From: Tabrizicola caldifontis
Lineage (GTDB): Bacteria > Pseudomonadota > Alphaproteobacteria > Rhodobacterales > Rhodobacteraceae
Length of the DNA: 64,000 bases
Assembly: GCF_004762095.1 (NCBI RefSeq)
Contig: NZ_SIJH01000015.1
Span: forward strand, 57,613 to 121,612
Direction of reading: 5' to 3'
The number at the start of each line of letters is the position of its first letter. Positions within the stretch are counted from its first letter, which is position 1. Below, piece by piece: positions 55,089 to 63,913 of the stretch. The notes under the pieces are model-generated. The model was not told where the DNA came from, searched no databases, and was given only the letters and a program-made list of their open reading frames with translations. Both the position numbers and the translations under genes were made by a program.

Positions 55089-56054
55089 TCACGGCAGAAG
55101 GTGCAGCCAGAACCAGGCAGTGCCGATCGAGGCCGCTGTCGCGACCAGAACGGCGCTGGCGTTCACCCGTTTGCCGACACCGTACATGTGGGCAAAGACA
55201 TAGGCATTGACGCCCGGCGCCATGGCCGCCGTGACCACGGCGGACCGCAATGCGTCCACACCCAGGCCGAAGACATGGGCACCCAGAACCCAGGTGACTG
55301 CCGGGTGCAGGACCAGGGAGGCAAGGCTCACCATGAGCACCGGGCCCAGGTCACCCTCAATCCGGTAGCGGGTGAGCACGCCGCCCAGACCGAAAAGTGC
55401 AACCGGAATCGCCGCTCCGGCCACCATGTCCACCCCCGACCAGATGAAGCCGGGCAGCGGGTTCCCGGCCAGGTTCACCGCAAAGCCAAGAAGGATGCCG
55501 ATCACCAGTGCCTGTGACAGGATCGCCTTGCCGATCTGCTGGGCAAGCGTCGCCCCCGAAAGGCCCCGGCCGCGCGAGCGCGCCCATTCCATCAGGGCGA
55601 TGCCGAACCCGTACAGCATGGGCGCATGCAGCGAGATGATGGCATAGTTCGCCTGCAGGGCCTGTGCCCCATAGGCCCGTTCGGTGATCGCCAGGCCAAG
55701 AAGCAGCGAATTAGAGAAGAGACCCGCAAAGCCGATCGCGACGGCATCGGGCATCGCCCGGCCGAAGATCGCCATGGCGCTGAAGAAGCAGGCGAAGAAG
55801 CCCGCGAAGGCCCCGGTGTAGAAGCTGACCATCAGCCCGGGATCATAGGCGCTGCCAAGGTCGAGATGCGCGATGGACCGGAACAGAAGGCAGGGCACTG
55901 CGAAGGTCTGGGCAAAGCGCATCAGCCCGTCGATGGCGGACTCTCCAAGCCATCCGGCGCGGACGGCCGCATAGCCGAAGCCGATGACCAGAAAGACCGG
56001 CAAGATGACGTCGAGCAGGGCGCTCAATTCAGGCCGTGGCCGGGGATTCCACAT
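55089..56054 (-). CDS. AEC-family (auxin efflux carrier) transporter
   Basis: The 321-residue inner-membrane protein has about ten helices, starting LLDVILPVFLVIGFGYAAV. It shows the AEC features: a conserved FSNSLLLGLAI segment in helix 4 and the discontinuous helix motif PVALFGLGGVL near 215. Bacterial members move malonate, malate or similar carboxylates. There is no enzyme neighbour to suggest the substrate. Confidence 0.87.
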   Translation of the reverse strand: MWNPRPRPELSALLDVILPVFLVIGFGYAAVRAGWLGESAIDGLMRFAQTFAVPCLLFRSIAHLDLGSAYDPGLMVSFYTGAFAGFFACFFSAMAIFGRAMPDAVAIGFAGLFSNSLLLGLAITERAYGAQALQANYAIISLHAPMLYGFGIALMEWARSRGRGLSGATLAQQIGKAILSQALVIGILLGFAVNLAGNPLPGFIWSGVDMVAGAAIPVALFGLGGVLTRYRIEGDLGPVLMVSLASLVLHPAVTWVLGAHVFGLGVDALRSAVVTAAMAPGVNAYVFAHMYGVGKRVNASAVLVATAASIGTAWFWLHLLP

Positions 56055-56099
56055 CCCCTGCCTCCCGATGGAACATCCTGCAGTTGGCAGGCGGCAGAC

Positions 56100-56903
56100 T
56101 CAGGGCAGGTTGTCATAGGTCAAGGTCATGCCGTCATGGGCCGGGGTGATGTGCGGCGGCAATTCCGCCCTGAGCGTCTCGTAGTCGAGGTCGATGTGCA
56201 TGTTGGTCAGCACGGCACGGGTGGGCTGCGCCCGGGCGATCCATTCCAGCGCAAGAGCTAGGTGCGCATGGGTCGGATGCGGCTTGCGGCGCAGCGCATC
56301 GACGATCCAGCAGTCGAGGCCGCGAAGCACCTCCCAGCTTTCGGCAGGAATTTCGACGGCGTCGGGCAGATAGGCCAGGGGGCCGATGCGAAAGCCCAAC
56401 GCATCCATTGCACCGTGTTCGGCACGGAACGGGGTCAGCGTTACAGGGCCGCCCGCGCCGGTGACGAAAATCGGTCCCTCGATCGTGTGCAGATCAAGTA
56501 TCGGTGGATAGGGGCTGCCCTCGGGCTGGATGAAGGCATAGCCAAAGCGCGTCAGCAGAGCCTCCTGCGTGGGGCCGTCGGCCCAGACGGGCAGACGGTT
56601 GCGCAGGTTGAAGACGATCTGCCGCAGGTCGTCGATGCCGTGCATGTGGTCGGCATGGCTGTGGGTATAGACCACGGCATCCAGTGTGCCCACGCCCGCG
56701 TCGAGAAGCTGGTCGCGCATGTCGGGCGAGGTGTCGATCAGGACGCGCGTCGAACCTGCCTCGGTTTCGCGCGTGACAAGGAGAGAACAGCGCCGACGCC
56801 GGTTCTTCGGATTCGTGGAGTCGCAGGCGCCCCAGTCGCCGCCAAGGCGTGGAACCCCGCCCGAAGATCCGCAGCCAAGGATGGTGAACGAAAGCCGGGC
56901 CAT
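56100..56903 (-). CDS. MBL-fold metallo-hydrolase (PhnP-like)
   Basis: The 267-residue metallo-beta-lactamase-fold phosphodiesterase-like enzyme has HSHADHMHGIDDLR, the full HxHxDH metal motif. Further ligands are likely in FRAEHGAMDALG and HPTHAHLALAL. It starts ILGCGSSGGVPRLGGDWG, as in PhnP and related cyclic-phosphodiesterase proteins. The gene overlaps the tatD stop by one base, forming a co-translated pair common in alphaproteobacteria. Substrate is unknown; a nucleotide or phosphodiester is likely. Confidence 0.87.
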   Translation of the reverse strand: MARLSFTILGCGSSGGVPRLGGDWGACDSTNPKNRRRRCSLLVTRETEAGSTRVLIDTSPDMRDQLLDAGVGTLDAVVYTHSHADHMHGIDDLRQIVFNLRNRLPVWADGPTQEALLTRFGYAFIQPEGSPYPPILDLHTIEGPIFVTGAGGPVTLTPFRAEHGAMDALGFRIGPLAYLPDAVEIPAESWEVLRGLDCWIVDALRRKPHPTHAHLALALEWIARAQPTRAVLTNMHIDLDYETLRAELPPHITPAHDGMTLTYDNLP

Positions 56904-57721
56904 CAGGCCGCCTTGGCCGCGCGGGCGGCACGGGGAAAGACACGGTCGAAGTTCGCGGTGGTGATCGCCGCGAACTCATGCAGGGTAAGCCCGAAGACCG
57001 GCGCCAGCGCGGCGGCGGTATGGGCGACATAGGCGGGTTCGTTGCGTTTGCCGCGATGGGGCGGCGGCGCAAGATAGGGGCTGTCTGTTTCCAGGATCAG
57101 CCGGTCGAGCGGTGCTCTGGCAAAGATGTCGCGCAACGCCTGCGATTTCGGAAAGGCCGCGATGCCGGAAATCGAAAGGGTGAAACCCATCTCCAGCGCC
57201 GCTTCGGCAAGGCGCGGCCCGGAGGAGAAGCAGTGCATCACGCAGGCGTAGGGGCGTCGCGCCATGCCTTCGGCCAGAATCGCCTCCATGTCCTCATCCG
57301 CGTCCCGGGCGTGGATGATCAGCGGCAGGCCGGTTTCCTGTGCGGCCTCGATGTGGATGCGAAGCGAGGTCTGCTGGATGGCCTTTGTTTCGGCGGTGTA
57401 GTGGTAGTCGAGCCCCGTCTCGCCGATGCCGACAAAGCGCGGGTGGCGGGCAAGCGAGACGAGGGTCTCGACCGTGACCAGCGGTTCTTCATGGGCACTC
57501 ATCGGGTGGGTGCCGGCGGCGTAGAAGACCTCGGGGTGTGCCTCGGCAATGGCGCGCACCCCTGGTTCGTTCCCAAGGCGGGTGCAGATCGTGACCATGC
57601 GGTTCACCCCGGCAGCTCGGGCGCGGGCGATGACCTCGGGCAGTTCTTCAATCAGGTCGGGAAAGTCGAGGTGGCAGTGACTGTCAACCAGATCGGGAAG
57701 GGCAGGTGCGGTGGGGGACAT
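56903..57721 (-). CDS. tatD: TatD-family metal-dependent DNase
   Basis: The 272-residue amidohydrolase-fold hydrolase has DSHCHLDF at the start, GIGETGLDYHY, IHARDAD, HCFSSG and the closing ETDSPYLAPPP, all metal-binding elements of TatD. Such enzymes cut DNA 3' ends and may take part in repair or quality control. It lies in the conserved tmk-holB-tatD-MBL order on the minus strand, eight bases after holB. Confidence 0.92.
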   Translation of the reverse strand: MSPTAPALPDLVDSHCHLDFPDLIEELPEVIARARAAGVNRMVTICTRLGNEPGVRAIAEAHPEVFYAAGTHPMSAHEEPLVTVETLVSLARHPRFVGIGETGLDYHYTAETKAIQQTSLRIHIEAAQETGLPLIIHARDADEDMEAILAEGMARRPYACVMHCFSSGPRLAEAALEMGFTLSISGIAAFPKSQALRDIFARAPLDRLILETDSPYLAPPPHRGKRNEPAYVAHTAAALAPVFGLTLHEFAAITTANFDRVFPRAARAAKAA

Positions 57722-57728
57722 CTTCGGG

Positions 57729-58859
57729 CTACCTCGGGGCGAGGCTCCCCGCCGTCTCGTCGACCTTCAGGAGCATATCCATCAGAAGCGCGGCGGGGTC
57801 AAGATTGACCGCCTTGCCGCGACGGGCGCGGGCGGAAAGGGATTGCGCAAGGTCGGCCCAGGCGCGTGCGGCAAGGGGGTGCGGTGCAAGCCGCTGCAGA
57901 AGCTGGGCTTCGCCTGGCGCGGCTTCTGGCGGCAGGGCACCGGTCGCACCGAACCGGGCAAGACGTGCAAGAAACAGGTCGATCAGGGTGACAAGAAGTT
58001 CGAAGGTCTCGGCCGCACCCCGAGCGGCGGCAAGGTCGGCCAGCGCCAGAGCCTGCGGTCGGTCAAGGCGGGGCAGGGTGGCAAACAGGCGGACAAGGGC
58101 TGCGTACAGCTTCAGGCCTTCGAGGTTGGTCAACCGGAAGGCCTCGCCCACCGAGCCGCCGGACAATTCGGCCAGGGCGGTACGATCCTCTGGCGCGATC
58201 TCGCCGCCTGCCTGTGTCAGGGCATCGGCCAGATCCTGCGGACCCAGCGGCGACAGCCGAAGTTCGCGGCAACGAGAGCGGATTGTCGGCAAAAGCCGCG
58301 CGGGTTGATGCGCGATCAGGAAAAGCGTCACGTTTAGCGGCGGTTCCTCCAGAAGTTTCAGAAGCGCATTGGCGGCGGCGGTGTTCATTTCATCCACTGC
58401 GTCGATGATCGCAGTGCGCCGTCCGCCGTCGGCGGCAGAGAGGGCAAAGAAGGACTTCATCCTGCGCACCTCGTCGATCGAGATGACCTGAGACAGGGCG
58501 GTTTCCTTGTCGTTCGCGCCGCGGCGAAGCAGAAAATGCCGCGGTTCGGCCAGTTGCAGCAGGCGGCGGGCGACGGGGTGGCTGTCGGGGATGTCAAGCG
58601 TTTCGGCCCGGGGGGCGGCGAACATGCCGCCGTCATCATCCGGTGTGGCCAGCAGGAAACGGGCCATGCGCCAGGCCAGCGTGGCCTTGCCCACTCCCCT
58701 AGGGCCGGTCAGCATCCAGGCATGGTGCAGCCGGCCCGAGCCATGGGCGCGCAGAAACTCGGCCTCGGCAACGGCATGGCCGAAAAGCCTGTGCGTCTCA
58801 CGCGGGTGGGGGGCGCCTTGCAGGCGATCGGGTTCGGGCAGGGGATCGGTCGCGGCCAT
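57729..58859 (-). CDS. holB: DNA polymerase III subunit delta'
   Basis: Clamp-loader subunit of 376 residues. It has an AAA+ N-terminal domain with a P-loop in LTGPRGVGKATLAWRMARF, the sensor region IIDAVDEMNTAAANALLKLLEEPP and the SRC motif in TIRSRCRELRLSPL that supplies the Arg finger. The zinc-binding module is reduced: the usual cysteines between Walker A and B are not seen. I chose the ATG at 58859 (MAATDPLPEP). It lies between tmk and tatD, as in other alphaproteobacteria. Confidence 0.92.
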   Translation of the reverse strand: MAATDPLPEPDRLQGAPHPRETHRLFGHAVAEAEFLRAHGSGRLHHAWMLTGPRGVGKATLAWRMARFLLATPDDDGGMFAAPRAETLDIPDSHPVARRLLQLAEPRHFLLRRGANDKETALSQVISIDEVRRMKSFFALSAADGGRRTAIIDAVDEMNTAAANALLKLLEEPPLNVTLFLIAHQPARLLPTIRSRCRELRLSPLGPQDLADALTQAGGEIAPEDRTALAELSGGSVGEAFRLTNLEGLKLYAALVRLFATLPRLDRPQALALADLAAARGAAETFELLVTLIDLFLARLARFGATGALPPEAAPGEAQLLQRLAPHPLAARAWADLAQSLSARARRGKAVNLDPAALLMDMLLKVDETAGSLAPR

Positions 58860-59139
58860 GGCTGGCAGATTGCACAGGCAAGCGGGACGGGGGAAGAGGG
58901 GTAGGCGGGCAGTCGCCGCAGCGGTTGCCGGCATGGCAGCGAAATCACGCCAAGGGCAGGCGGTCAGGCAACAAGGTCAGGGCCACGCCCTGGCGCGCTG
59001 CGCATTGTCCGGCCTCAGATCGTCTGGGCGCCGGTCTTTTCCAGATCTTTGCTGCCTCCTGTTCCATTCCTGGATTGGTCCGGCTCAGCTCCGGCCGTTG
59101 GAAGAGGGCGAATCGCCGGGAAGCCGGCCGGTGCAGGGC

Positions 59140-59763
59140 CTATGCTTGGGGCAGATGGGGCGCGACCGCTGCCCAGGCGCGGGCGGCTACGGTCTCGGCG
59201 TCGGCGTCGGCATCGATCACCCGGAAACGTGCGTTCTGCGCGGCCAGCGCCAGAAAGCCGGCGCGGGCTCTTTCCTGGAAGGCAAGGCCCATGTCCTCGA
59301 ACCGAAGCTCGGCACCGGGGCGGGCCGTGGCGCGCGCCAGACCAACAGCGGGGTCGAGATCGAACAGCAGTGTCAGGTCGGGTTCGATCCCGATAATGAG
59401 GTCGTGCAGACGATTGACCGTTTCGGTCAGGTCGCCTCGGGCAAGGCCCTGAAAGACACGGGTGGAATCCGCGAAGCGGTCGGTGATCACGATCTCGTCG
59501 CGCGCCAGCGCCGGGCGGATGGTCTTTTCCAGATGGTCGCGCCGGGCTGCCGTGAACAGAAGGATTTCCGTTTCGGCCGACCAGCGGTCGACGTGACCTT
59601 CCAGCACAAGGCGGCGGATCTCTTCGGCACCAGGGCTGCCGCCCGGTTCGCGCGTCAGGGTCACGGCATGACCGGCAGCGCGTAGCCGTTCGGCGAGCAG
59701 GCGGCCCTGAGTGGACTTGCCCGAACCGTCTATGCCTTCGAGGCTGAGGAACAGGCCCGGCAT
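59140..59763 (-). CDS. tmk: Thymidylate kinase
   Basis: Phosphorylates dTMP to dTDP. The 207-residue protein has the P-loop LEGIDGSGKST, the dTMP-site motif TREPGGSPGAEEIR and DRFADSTRVFQG. Its ATG follows the dacC stop directly (TGAATG), so the two are translationally coupled. The 280 bases between tmk and holB hold no visible gene. Confidence 0.95.
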   Translation of the reverse strand: MPGLFLSLEGIDGSGKSTQGRLLAERLRAAGHAVTLTREPGGSPGAEEIRRLVLEGHVDRWSAETEILLFTAARRDHLEKTIRPALARDEIVITDRFADSTRVFQGLARGDLTETVNRLHDLIIGIEPDLTLLFDLDPAVGLARATARPGAELRFEDMGLAFQERARAGFLALAAQNARFRVIDADADAETVAARAWAAVAPHLPQA

Positions 59764-60918
59764 TCAGCTGGCCGGCGATCCGACATACTGCCGGTAAAGC
59801 ACCTCGGCCGCGGTGGTCAGCCGCTTGACGAAGCCGGCCTTGCCGACCGCCGCCTCGGTTACCAGCGGGACGCGCCGATCGGGCAGGTCGGGGACATGCA
59901 CGATCAGTTCGGCCACTGGCGTGCCAGCGGCGACCGGGGCGATCAGCGGGCCCTTGTAGACGACCTCGGCGGTCATGCTGTCCTGGACAAGCGCCGGGAC
60001 CAGCAGGCGCACATCTTCGGCCGGAACCAGGCCGACAGTATCGGCATCGCCCAGATGGACCTCGGCCTCTGCCACGCGGGCCCCTGCCTTCGCAACCGTC
60101 TTTTCGGAAAACTGGCGGAAGGCCCAGGCCACGATGCGTTCGGATTCCTCGGCCCGCGCCTTTTCCGACGGCAGACCGGTGATCACAAAGATGATCCGTC
60201 GGTTGCCCTGCTTGGCCGAGCCGACAAGACCATAGCCCGCCTCTTGTGTATGCCCTGTCTTCAGCCCGTCGGCGCCGACGCCCAGCTCCAGAAGCGGGTT
60301 ACGGTTGCGCGCATTTGCAGGTGCGCGATCCTTGTAGTTGAATTGGGTCTCGGCGAAGATCGGGTAGTATTCGGGGAAATCCTGGATCAGGTGCTGCGCC
60401 AGGATGCCGAGATCACGCATCGACATGCGGTGGTTCGGATCTGGCCAGCCGCTTGCATTGGCGAAGGTGGAATTCGTCATTCCCAAGGCCTTGGCGCGTT
60501 CGGTCATCTGCGCCGAAAACGCTTCTTCCGAACCGGCCAGCCCTTCGGCCACCACAACGCAGGCGTCGTTGCCCGAATTGACTATCATGCCGTGGATCAG
60601 ATCCTTCACCGTGGGGCGGTCGGTTTCCTGCAGGAACATGGTCGAGCCGCCCATTGCCTTGGCGCGGGACGAGACAGCGAATTCCGTCTCCATCGTGACC
60701 CGCCCGTCGCGCAGCGCCTCGAACAGCATGTTGATAGTCATGAGTTTCGACATCGATGCCGGGGGAAGCGGCACATCGGCGTTCTTGTCCATCAGAACGG
60801 TCTGCGTGGACATGTCATACACCCAGGCCGCGGTGGCCGCCGTCTCGAAGGCACGGGCGGGCAGGGCCGCCAGACCAAGGGCGAGAAGGATCAGGACAGT
60901 GCGCAGGCGCTGAAGCAT
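59764..60918 (-). CDS. dacC: D-alanyl-D-alanine carboxypeptidase (penicillin-binding protein 5/6 type)
   Basis: Trims peptidoglycan pentapeptides in the periplasm. The 384-residue protein has a signal peptide (MLQRLRTVLILLALGLAALPARA), the active-site SxxK in PASMSKLMT, the SxN in VNSGNDACV and the KTG triad in DGLKTGHTQ. The C-terminal PBP5-type beta domain (PLIAPVAAGTPVAELIVHVP) and a final amphipathic segment for membrane attachment follow. The ATG at 60918 was chosen over an upstream start. It lies 19 bases after the SPOR lipoprotein gene. Confidence 0.93.
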   Translation of the reverse strand: MLQRLRTVLILLALGLAALPARAFETAATAAWVYDMSTQTVLMDKNADVPLPPASMSKLMTINMLFEALRDGRVTMETEFAVSSRAKAMGGSTMFLQETDRPTVKDLIHGMIVNSGNDACVVVAEGLAGSEEAFSAQMTERAKALGMTNSTFANASGWPDPNHRMSMRDLGILAQHLIQDFPEYYPIFAETQFNYKDRAPANARNRNPLLELGVGADGLKTGHTQEAGYGLVGSAKQGNRRIIFVITGLPSEKARAEESERIVAWAFRQFSEKTVAKAGARVAEAEVHLGDADTVGLVPAEDVRLLVPALVQDSMTAEVVYKGPLIAPVAAGTPVAELIVHVPDLPDRRVPLVTEAAVGKAGFVKRLTTAAEVLYRQYVGSPAS

Positions 60919-60937
60919 CGGGGGCCTTTCGGATGGG

Positions 60938-61984
60938 TCATTGCAGGAAATAGGCGTCGGCGAATCCCGCACCCTTGATCTTTTTCAGAAGCTCGGCGTC
61001 GCCCACGGCGACCACGCCCCAGACCGCCTTGCCGTCGCGTTCCGACCGCACGGGCCTGGCACTTATGCCGATTCTCGCCAGGGCTTCCACGGCGCGTTTG
61101 GCATTTTCTTCCTGAGAGAAGGACGCCACCTGGATCGGGCGGCCGGCCGCTGCGGGCGGCGCGGCCCCAGCGGCGGTTTCGGGTGCCCGGGCGTCAAGCG
61201 GCGCGGATTCGATTGCCGTCACACCAATCCCCTCGGCCGCGGCGGCATCTGCAGCCTGGTCTTCCGCGGCAGCCTTGGCTGCGGCCCGCGCTGCCCTTTC
61301 CGCTTCGCGCCGGGCCTTCGCCTCGGCGCGGCGCTCGGCCCAGGTCTTGCGCTGCGGTGCCTCGGGCGCGGCTGCGGGCGCTGCCGAAACGGCCTCCGTT
61401 CCGCCCGAGGTGGCGGTCGGCGCGCCGCTGTCGGCTGCCTCCAGCGCCGAGGCGGCCACTGCGGCGGTACTCGCCGCAGTCTGCGCCGGCGCGGCAGGCG
61501 GGGTTTCTTCCGGGGCGGCTACCTTGGGGGCAGGGGCGGCCGGCGTCTCGACCTCGACCTTGCGCAGCGCCGTCACGCGCAGTTGCACCGGCTGACCGGC
61601 CAGCACGCCCAGTGCTTCTGCGGCATCAGAGGACAGCTGCAGCTTGGGCCCGGGGTTCCCCGCCTCGCGCCGGAAAAGGGCGCCGGCCACGGACTTGCCG
61701 TTGGCGAGGTTGACCATGATGACCCGTTCGGGATCCTTCACATCGGTTGCGGCCACCCAGATGCCGCCCAGCGAGGGCCGCCCGTCCCAGAGCGCAGTGT
61801 CGGTGGTCTGGTAGATTTCCGGCGCTTCGACTTCGCGTGCAGCCCCGGAGCGCGAAGGCGAGGCCAGCATGCCTGCGCTGGCACCGGCAGCACCCGACCC
61901 TGCGCCGCCGCTGTCCACGCAGCCCGCAAGCAAGCCACCCGCCGCACAACCCAACAGAATATGCCGGAGTACCGCTCTTGCCAT
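60938..61984 (-). CDS. SPOR-domain lipoprotein with RlpA-like core
   Basis: The 348-residue lipoprotein (lipobox LLAGC, Cys22) has a region at about 85-145 reminiscent of the RlpA double-psi barrel (MVNLANGKSVAGALF, LQLSSDAAEALGVLAGQPVQLRV). A long Ala/Glu linker includes a charged coiled-coil stretch (RRAEAKARREAERAARAAAK). A C-terminal SPOR domain (IQVASFSQEENAKRAVEAL) binds denuded septal glycan. The catalytic Asp of RlpA lytic transglycosylases is not evident, so a structural or regulatory role at the division site is more likely. It heads the cluster with dacC. Confidence 0.83.
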   Translation of the reverse strand: MARAVLRHILLGCAAGGLLAGCVDSGGAGSGAAGASAGMLASPSRSGAAREVEAPEIYQTTDTALWDGRPSLGGIWVAATDVKDPERVIMVNLANGKSVAGALFRREAGNPGPKLQLSSDAAEALGVLAGQPVQLRVTALRKVEVETPAAPAPKVAAPEETPPAAPAQTAASTAAVAASALEAADSGAPTATSGGTEAVSAAPAAAPEAPQRKTWAERRAEAKARREAERAARAAAKAAAEDQAADAAAAEGIGVTAIESAPLDARAPETAAGAAPPAAAGRPIQVASFSQEENAKRAVEALARIGISARPVRSERDGKAVWGVVAVGDAELLKKIKGAGFADAYFLQ

Positions 61985-62250
61985 GTTCCGCCCTCAAGAT
62001 CGCGCGGTCTGGGCGCCGCGCTTTGGTTCCATCCTGCCGGTGTTGCTGCCAACCGGGCTGTTGCTGCGCCGCTGGTCCGGTCCGGATACGCCTACCTTTT
62101 CGGCAAGCATACCGGCTTCGACGACCGGTGGAAAGGGCAGAGGCACAGCCCTTCAATCACGATCAGCGGAAAAACCCGCCGGATCACCCCCCTGAGGCTC
62201 TGGCCGCAGCCCTTTCAGAATCACGAGACCCCGGGTATGTGCGATGGGCC

Positions 62251-62340
62251 GGAGGAGTGGCGGAGTGGTTTAACGCACCGGTCTTGAAAACCGACGTAGG
62301 GGTAACTCTACCGTGGGTTCGAATCCCACCTCCTCCGCCA
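62251..62340 (+). tRNA. tRNA-Ser (anticodon UGA)
   Basis: Acceptor arms GGAGGAG/CTCCTCC, anticodon loop CTTGAAA (TGA), a long variable arm (GTAGGGGTAACTCTAC), a T-arm with TTCGAAT, and encoded CCA. It marks the border between conserved chromosome and the divergent right end. Confidence 0.96.
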
Positions 62341-62689
62341 CTTGCCCTCGCGAAAGCGTTCTCCCGATCCGGCTGCGGCGGGATTTTTCCGTTGTTTTCG
62401 AGGGTTATGCGGGAGGGGCTGAGCACTGCCCCTGCCGCCAAGAGCCCCGAAAGCGGTCTCTCTGGACCGATATTCTCCGGACCTGTTGCCTGCGCGGATT
62501 TGGTGAAGTTCTACAAGTCTCTGAAAATGGAGCTTTTTTTCACGTCCGGCTGAACACTTCGATCTCAGGGGCATCTACCGGATGGGACAAAAATCGAACA
62601 GGTGCCTGCCCAAGCCGATAGACGCGGCCGCATCTCAACTATAGGCTTCTCCCGATCTAGCAGGCAACTGAACGGAACGGGCCAACCGT
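62341..62689. other. Intergenic region between tRNA-Ser and the AAA+ gene
   Basis: 349 bases with no supported gene. It holds the tRNA terminator at 62362-62388, then sequence of lower G+C up to the AAA+ ATG at 62690. I saw no second copy of the tRNA 3' end (attachment repeat) in the window. Confidence 0.5.
62362..62388 (+). terminator. Rho-independent terminator of tRNA-Ser
   Basis: TCCCG-AT-CCG pairs with CGG-CGGGA around a 4-base loop, followed by TTTTT. Confidence 0.75.
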
Positions 62690-63913
62690 ATGGCAGCACA
62701 AGATAATCAGAATTTGGAGGGCCAGTTCTTCACTTGGTTGAAGACCTTCCTGAAGGACAAAGGGCTGCAGTTCTCCAAGTGTGGCTTCAAGACCAGAGAT
62801 GGGCTTGGCGAACGCCACGAATTCGATCTCGCCGCTGGGTACTGGAAAGAACCGAACTATTCCGCGAACAAGCCCCCGCGATGGATCTATCGCATAATTC
62901 CCGAGCCCGCTGGGCTTCGCGCTGAAAACCCCGCTGGCGGTCCATTCAACCTAGGTGCGATCAACACGGCGCAGGAAGACAAGGCGGGTGTAGTGTTCCG
63001 TCTTGTGCCGCTGATCCAGCAGGGGCCGGGTGACTTTGTCCAAGACAAGAGCTTCGAGGTTCACGCGCTATTTGTCTTTCACGGTGCAACCCCACAAGGG
63101 TCGTCTGCCGAACCGTTCAATTTCGATCCCGCGACAGGAGCGATGCGCTTCAAGGGGGCTCCTCTGGTGTACATCGGCTGCGGCCTGCTCGGTCTGATGC
63201 CGCGCGACACCGAGTTGAAGATCACGGAGAACGGCATGGAGCGCACGATCACCTATGGAGATGTGATCGACGCACTCGCAGCGGACATCAAATGCGCGCC
63301 GGCAGGAAATCCAGCTGCTCCAATCCCGGTCTACGATCTCACAGCGCAAGCCGAAGTTGATCGACTCAAGAAAATGGTCGCGGACGCTTGGGCGGCGGCC
63401 GGGCCTGCGACGCCAAAGAATGTTGCAGTCGCTGCAGTTGACGGCGACGAAAATGACGATGACGGTGAAATTATTCCGCCCGAGTCTCTCGAGATTCCGG
63501 AGAACACGGACCTTCTTGGCATCGATCCCACTGTATATCGCCAAATCAATGCGGCGCTGAAATCGGGCAAGCAGCACATCATGCTGTATGGTCCACCTGG
63601 AACCGGGAAGACAACTCTCGCGCGCTGGATTGCAGCAACCCTCACTGGCGGGAAGTGGACCCTCGTGACAGGTTCGTCAGACTGGAGTTCGCAAGACATC
63701 ATCGGGGGGTACCAACCAGTAGGCGCTGGCGCCGTTGCCTTCATTCCTGGCGTCTTGCTTCGTCGCTTTGATCGTCCGTTGATCATCGACGAACTTAATC
63801 GTTGCGACATCGATAAGGTGATCGGTCCGCTTTTTACGGTCTTGAGCGGCCAGCAGACCACTTTGCCCTACAGGCTAGGGTCAGGACCCATTGATTTTGT
63901 AGACTTGGCCTGA
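62690..63913 (+). CDS. McrB-like AAA+ ATPase, 3' end truncated by an insertion sequence
   Basis: The 407-residue open frame has an N-terminal domain of about 160 residues (EGQFFTWLKTFLKDKGLQF, then aromatic-rich WIYRIIPEP) that I do not recognise. An acidic linker follows (GDENDDDGEIIPPE, about 250-265), then an AAA_5/McrB-type ATPase: Walker A YGPPGTGKTT (about 300-308) and Walker B LIIDELNRCDIDK (about 364-376). It stops at IDFVDLA, before sensor 1 and the Arg finger, just where an IS5-type element begins. The gene is probably inactive. Its base composition is lower in G+C than the backbone (31 of 60 bases in 63421-63480), suggesting transfer. McrB relatives act in restriction or other antiviral defence. 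Confidence 0.75.
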   Translation: MAAQDNQNLEGQFFTWLKTFLKDKGLQFSKCGFKTRDGLGERHEFDLAAGYWKEPNYSANKPPRWIYRIIPEPAGLRAENPAGGPFNLGAINTAQEDKAGVVFRLVPLIQQGPGDFVQDKSFEVHALFVFHGATPQGSSAEPFNFDPATGAMRFKGAPLVYIGCGLLGLMPRDTELKITENGMERTITYGDVIDALAADIKCAPAGNPAAPIPVYDLTAQAEVDRLKKMVADAWAAAGPATPKNVAVAAVDGDENDDDGEIIPPESLEIPENTDLLGIDPTVYRQINAALKSGKQHIMLYGPPGTGKTTLARWIAATLTGGKWTLVTGSSDWSSQDIIGGYQPVGAGAVAFIPGVLLRRFDRPLIIDELNRCDIDKVIGPLFTVLSGQQTTLPYRLGSGPIDFVDLA

